From contig JAPYXD010000403.1 in the NCBI GenBank assembly GCA_030998225.1, forward strand, positions 1,178,001 to 1,242,000: DNA of 64,000 bases, in the 5' to 3' direction. The notes under the pieces are model-generated. The model saw nothing but the letters and a program-made list of their open reading frames with translations, did not search any database and was not told the origin of the DNA. The DNA comes from Diplolepis rosae. Its lineage: Eukaryota; Arthropoda; Insecta; Hymenoptera; Diplolepididae. The stretch's first letter is position 1. Every line of letters starts with the position of its first letter. The translations under genes and the position numbers were made by a program. Positions 59,530 to 64,000 of the stretch are shown in pieces.

Positions 59530-60460
59530 AAACGATTTTACAGAATAACGCTTATTTCGTATCTCACATATTTTGGTGAAAAAAATCGAATTTTTTTAAT
59601 ATTAAAAATCAAAGCATAAAATATACATCATGTCCCGAAATGTCTTAATGAGAATTTGTAAACCTCATTTAGGCAAACAATTAACGAACTTGTCCTTACT
59701 TTTTCGGCTCCGATAAAGTGTACCAAAGCTCAATTCAATCTGATAATTCTATCGAGAGTTATGCCGCACACGACCTACTACAGACAGACAGACAGACACT
59801 TTTGTAAAAACCATTTTTTCTGACTCAGGGGGTCTCAAAACGTAAAGATTTGATGAAAATTTCGAAAGTCATTTTTCACATAAAACCAATACCTTTTCAT
59901 CCATGATGAGAATGTAAAAATGGGTTAAGAAAATTACCGACAACAACGAGTTAAAAGTAATTTAATCAGATTTTGAAAACGACATCTGTAGGGGTGCAAA
60001 AAGAAATGAAGTGTATATAACGAATGCTTGTAAATTTCATGAATACATATTTAAGCACAATAAAAGGCGGATATCGGATCTTTTCGTTTCCTTGCTATCT
60101 TCGCCGCATACCCTGGGGTAAAAGGTCTTCTTCCTACTCGTACTAGCGGGTCATAAAAGGCATTTTATTGTCCCCTTCCGGGCTAACAAATCCATTTTTT
60201 GACTCCCCCAATATAAACAGAAATCGTGTGGAACACGGGAAAAACATTCATTTTACTCGTGTGATTATTGCCCGAACAAATCACACACGCAAAATAAACT
60301 TTTTTTCCCTAGTCGTACTATATACTAATACGTTCAGCTTTTTCCGGCAAAGCGAGCGGAAAACTCAGCCTCCATCATACCATTTGAAAATCTCTTGTGC
60401 GTTGAAAGGTAGAGGATTACGGTTTAATTCCCGACTTCCTATCTGAGTTAAACTAATCAA
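59530..60460. other. Unclassified, probably transposon-derived DNA
   Basis: Contains an (ACAG)n run at 59780-59798. Around 60080-60440 is less AT-rich DNA with no coding frame of note. GTTGAAAGGTAGAGG and GGTTTAATTCCCGAC near 60400-60440 look weakly tRNA-like. Confidence 0.35.
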
Positions 60461-60666
60461 ATTTTTGGTAGCTTTTACTAAAAAAATTTAGTTGGGACTT
60501 ATTAGTTAAGATTACTATATAGATTTCTTTCAGTGATAGGTTAATGTGAAAATTTTTTTAACCAACGTTCTCATTCTCTATATTAGATATTAAAATATAT
60601 GTTATTTAAATTTTGGTAAATGCAAGTATAACGAAAATATTGTCGTGACATACGGAAGTAGTAGGT

Positions 60667-60821
60667 ACATTGAGAAAAAAATGCTATCGAATCTATAGCA
60701 TTTCTGCTAAAAGCATGTATATCATTGATTCAAATCAATATGCTATAGAAGTTTTAGCATATTTATTAATTCTGCTTTTGGCAGAAATGCTATAGATTCA
60801 ATAACATTTTTTCTCAGTGTA
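60667..60821. repeat. Short hairpin MITE, copy B
   Basis: Ends are ATTGAGAAAAAAATGCTATC and inverted AACATTTTTTCTCAGTGT, matching copy A at 45611. It abuts the left end of the mariner relic that follows. Confidence 0.8.
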
Positions 60822-61745
60822 TTGGGTTTTCCCAGAAGTAATTTCAAGGAATAAACTTTAATCAATGATATGTTTTCCATTTTGTTCAATGACCTTTTGC
60901 CATTGTCCCGGCAACTTCATGATTCCATGCTCATATAACTTCTGGTTTTTATCGGCAAAAAACTGAAGCAAGTGCGATTTCACATCTTTATCAGCATTGA
61001 AAGTTTTACTATTCAAGGAGTTCTGCAAGGATCGAAATAAATAGTAATCTGATGGTGCAAGGTCAGGGCTATATGGTAGATGTAACATCACTTTCCAACC
61101 AAACATTAGTAATTTTTGGCGAGTGACTAAAGATGTATGTGGTGTAGCGTTGTCATGGTAAAAAATTACACTCACACTTGGCCCATGATCGTTTTCGAAC
61201 AACGTTATTGTAAACAATCCATTTTTCATCACCAGTGATAATTCGTTTCAAAAAAGGATCGAATTCATTGCGTTTAAGATGCAAGTCATAAGCGTTGATG
61301 CATTTTGTTAAATGAATTTCTTTCAATTCATGTGGAATCTAAATATCAAGTTTTTTAACGAGTCCAAGACGTTGTATACGACGGTCGACTGTTGATTTTG
61401 GTATTTTTAACATTTCTTCAAGCTCTCGCACAGTTACATGACGATTCGATTATGGCTTTGATTTGGTCATCATCAATTTCATTTGGCCGACCTGAACGTT
61501 GCTCATCTTTCAGTGGAAAATCCCCAGAACGGAATTTATCAAACCAATTTCGACACTGTCTGTCTTTTAAGGCTTTCTCACCATACACATCACGTAACTT
61601 TTTAGCAGCGTGTGCTGCGTTCTTTTCATCACGGAAATAAAAAAGCAAAATATGACGAAAATGCTCATTTTTACACTTCATCTTAGAGTTGGTGGCAAAC
61701 TAACAACTGTAGACGAAATTTCGCGCAATTTGTTTGTAAAGCAAG
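60822..61745 (-). mobile_element. Mariner element, internally deleted
   Basis: On the minus strand the start is at 61681: KCKNEHFRHILLFYFR, NAAHAAKKLRDVYGEKAL, CRNWFDKFRSGDF. After shifts comes ITGDEKWIVYNNVVRKRSW with the first catalytic Asp. It then jumps to YHDNATPHTSLVTRQKLL (second Asp) and YSPDLAPSDYYLFRSLQ (third Asp) and stops at 60858. About 120 codons between the first and second Asp are lost. All three Asp codons remain but the frame is broken. Confidence 0.9.
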
Positions 61746-61830
61746 TTAAAAGTAACAGCTAACAAATAAAAATTCCCAAGCAGAAATAATGACATGATGG
61801 TCCAACGTAGGAGATCTTCTGTTGATTACC

Positions 61831-62455
61831 AATGTTGGGAAATAAGTGGCCCAACCTTATTCCGACTGTAGAAAAAATAATTTTCCGACATTGCATGTAC
61901 AAGACCTATCCAGTGTCTATTCAGCCCTGGTAGCCGACTGTAAAATACCAGGGTTTGTACAATATTGGGTGTACAATAGGCCCAACCTTCTTCCGACTGT
62001 GAAAAATAGTACATTGTGCAACAAGGGGGTAAAGTTGATCATTTAAGGCGAGTACGATGTTTACATTTCGAGGCGAAGGCGAGCACGCACAAGGCGAAGC
62101 CGAGTGCGAATGTGACGCGTAGCCGAGAAATGTAAACATTGCACGAGATTTTAAATCATCTTACCCCCGTGTTGTACACGGTACTTTATACAACAAAAGC
62201 ATGTTTTTCTCGTTTTTTGACGTGTGTTTTACGGGCGTAAAGTTTGTTATTTAAGTCCTGCGGGCGTAAATAGGGAGTGGGGGGTGCTTAAATGACTACT
62301 TTTAAGCACTCCATCCCTATTTACGCCCTAGGGCTTAAATGACAAACTTTACGCCCGCAAAACAAGCGTCAAAAAGCGAGAAAAACATGCTTGTGTTGTA
62401 TAAAGTAATTTTCCTACACTAAATGTGCAAGGTCTACCCAGTGTTTAATTGGCCC
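61831..62455. repeat. Two large hairpins flanked by direct repeats
   Basis: Hairpin 1 (62017-62176) pairs GATGTTTACATTTCGAG with its inverse around a GGCGAAGCCGAG-type centre. Hairpin 2 (62182-62407) has 108-base arms about 90 percent alike and a 9-base loop at 62292-62300. A 50-base sequence at 61873-61925 (TGTACAAGACCTATCCAGTG) recurs in direct orientation at 62408-62455. CCCAACCTTATTCCGACTGT (61850) recurs at 61982. No coding is seen. Confidence 0.8.
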
Positions 62456-62458
62456 AGA

Positions 62459-62895
62459 AAAAAAGGTTCGGTTAAATTTACTAAAGCTAATCGTTTAAAA
62501 ATATCCCGATTAAAGTGAATAAAATTTTGGTTAATTTGACCAAAAAAATTGTTTACTTATTATGGTTATAAAATTCTAGTTATATATATTTTGGTATTAT
62601 TACTACAGTTAATGTTACAGGAAAATATAGTAAAAGTAGTTTCAAGATTATTTTTATTTTAAGGTTATGATGTTAGCATTCCACCGGGAAATTTCAGTAA
62701 ATTTAACTAGAAATATGGTAATGTTAAATGGACTAAATTAGTCAAATTTGCCGGAATATAAGCATGAATTTAACGAGAAACTTTTTACTAAAAAAAGTAT
62801 TTACAAGAATTTCTAAAATTTTTAACCGGAATTACTAGTACAGCTCTCCGTAACACTTTTTTCGGTTAAAATAACCGGAATTATGGCCGGTGTTG
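62459..62895. repeat. Diverged repeat with GGTTAAA/ACCGG motifs
   Basis: TTCGGTTAAA at the left and TCGGTTAAAATAACCGGAA at the right, with several AATTT-ACTA and ACCGGAATTA-type units between. A similar but shorter sequence lies at about 48170-48330. Element ends are not certain. Confidence 0.45.
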
Positions 62896-63393
62896 TACCA
62901 ACGCAGTACATCGTTATCATTTCGACAGTCGGAAATTGGTATTCAGGGTCGAATTGACGTAGGTCCGATTGTTAATTTCTGCTTGGCAGACTGATGCTTG
63001 ATACACAACCTCCAAAATATCACCATTTATAAAGTGTTTATGATGTTTATCGTTCGGGATTTCTATGTCAGAAACAATGTTGAATTGTGTCCAGTATAAG
63101 GGGAGTTTTATCAAAAGATTAGTACTTAACAAATTATTTAATTCATCAAACAACTATAATATACTCTTTTGCTTTTCTAACACTGCAATTAAAATTTATT
63201 TGCAACAAAACATTTAAAGAAATAACTGAATAAAAATTGACTCATATTATCTTTTTAAATGTTTGTACTTTTTGATAAAATATAGAAATCTTACGAAGAA
63301 TATTTGATAATCATCAGTCATCATTCACCCCGTGTGATTATCTGATCATGCGTGATGGTGTCTAATATTTGTACTGTTGCCACATCTCCACTG
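62896..63393. other. AT-rich stretch, nothing recognised
   Basis: The 78-residue frame at 62917-63153 on the minus strand has no recognisable domain, signal or splice context. I do not call it a gene. Confidence 0.4.
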
Positions 63394-63601
63394 CACTGAG
63401 AAAACAGTTTCTTTGATATACGGTCAAAGAAAAAAGTTCTTTGAGTTAAAGAAAGTTTTGTTAACTCAAAAAAAATTTCTTTGATCCAAAGAAATAGATT
63501 TTTTTACATTAAAGAAAATGTTTTTCAATCAACAAAACTTTCTTCAATTCAAAGAAATTTTTTCTTTGACCATGTATCAAAGAAACTATTTTCTGGGTGT
63601 G
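63394..63601. repeat. Hairpin MITE with CAAAGAAA units
   Basis: CACTGAGAAAACAGTTTCTTTGATA at the left and inverted TATCAAAGAAACTATTTTCTGGGTG at the right. CAAAGAAA or TTTCTTTG recurs about ten times between. The open frame across it is an artefact. Confidence 0.75.
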
Positions 63602-64000
63602 CTAAACTCTTCTAACCCTCAATCAGTTGAAAATTTGAATTTCTTCCGCGGCTCTTCTTCTAAAAATAGGTGGTACAAAGTTCCAAAGTTTTCACAGAAT
63701 ATCTGTGTTCTTCTATCATGTCCCAGTTTTTGAAAAAAAAATTTAGAACCGTATAGGCATTATGCTAAAATATATTACATTTTCAATACCCTGGGATAGG
63801 TTTAACATGCATAAGATGCGATTTTTGATTTCACTTACTTCAACTTCAAAATTGTACCAAACATTAGATAGTAATCTAATAAATTTAAAGTCCCAATCTG
63901 AAACAAATTCTCAGAAAATAATATTATCCATATAATACGTTAAGAACGTGATAAAAACAAATACAAAATATCTGAAAATATGTTTAATAAATTACAAGAT
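63602..64000. other. AT-rich end of window, nothing recognised
   Basis: No gene, RNA or repeat boundary could be identified. Confidence 0.5.

Noticed and set aside
62917..63153. A 78-residue minus-strand frame
   Set aside because: No domain or splice support, and it sits next to diverged repeats.

Overview
The window is AT-rich nuclear DNA from an insect. The evidence is a ced-6/GULP adaptor gene, a peritrophin-type chitin-binding cuticle gene, a phase-consistent short-intron gene style, many Tc1/mariner copies, Ty3/gypsy remnants (one with an env-like segment) and abundant fold-back elements. A hymenopteran such as a parasitoid wasp would fit, but nothing seen decides the order. All calls come from reading the sequence; no search was run.

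Host genes. On the plus strand, 7348-11862 holds four exons of a secreted CPAP1-like protein: a chitin-binding type 2 domain, then a long charged low-complexity tail. Its first exon(s) were not found. On the minus strand three genes lie in a row. 28387-37830 is ced-6, an engulfment/endocytic PTB adaptor, with seven exons that join in phase and only the extreme N-terminus missing. 25846-26771 is a complete four-exon gene for a 164-residue secreted protein with eight cysteines and no family I recognise. 16280-18588 holds the last two exons of a type I membrane protein with an EGF-like domain; its promoter and start codon may be at about 25.1 kb.

Repeats fill the rest. 0-7 kb: a fold-back element carrying tRNA-like sequences, a 5'-truncated gypsy element with an env-like 3' region and an LTR, and a 0.7 kb inverted-repeat element. 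12-16 kb: AT-rich DNA with a dispersed diverged motif. 17-25 kb: several fold-back elements. The 6.2 kb intron of ced-6 (31.6-37.8 kb) contains a perfect tRNA-bearing palindrome, a LINE-ORF1-like or gag-like pseudogene with a CCHC knuckle, and two adjacent fold-back elements. 38.2-40.7 kb is a three-level nest whose order of insertion can be read from an exact TA target site. 40.7-43.6 kb is a decayed minus-strand gypsy element with a deleted mariner inside it. 44-49 kb holds three more mariner relics. 47-55.8 kb and 58-64 kb are mostly fold-back elements, several sharing a similar terminal signature. GC-rich mini-hairpins with three-base loops occur in clusters at 57.9-58.3 kb, with related GC-rich hairpins near 53.7 and 62.1 kb. 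No rRNA, CRISPR array or convincing functional tRNA was seen.
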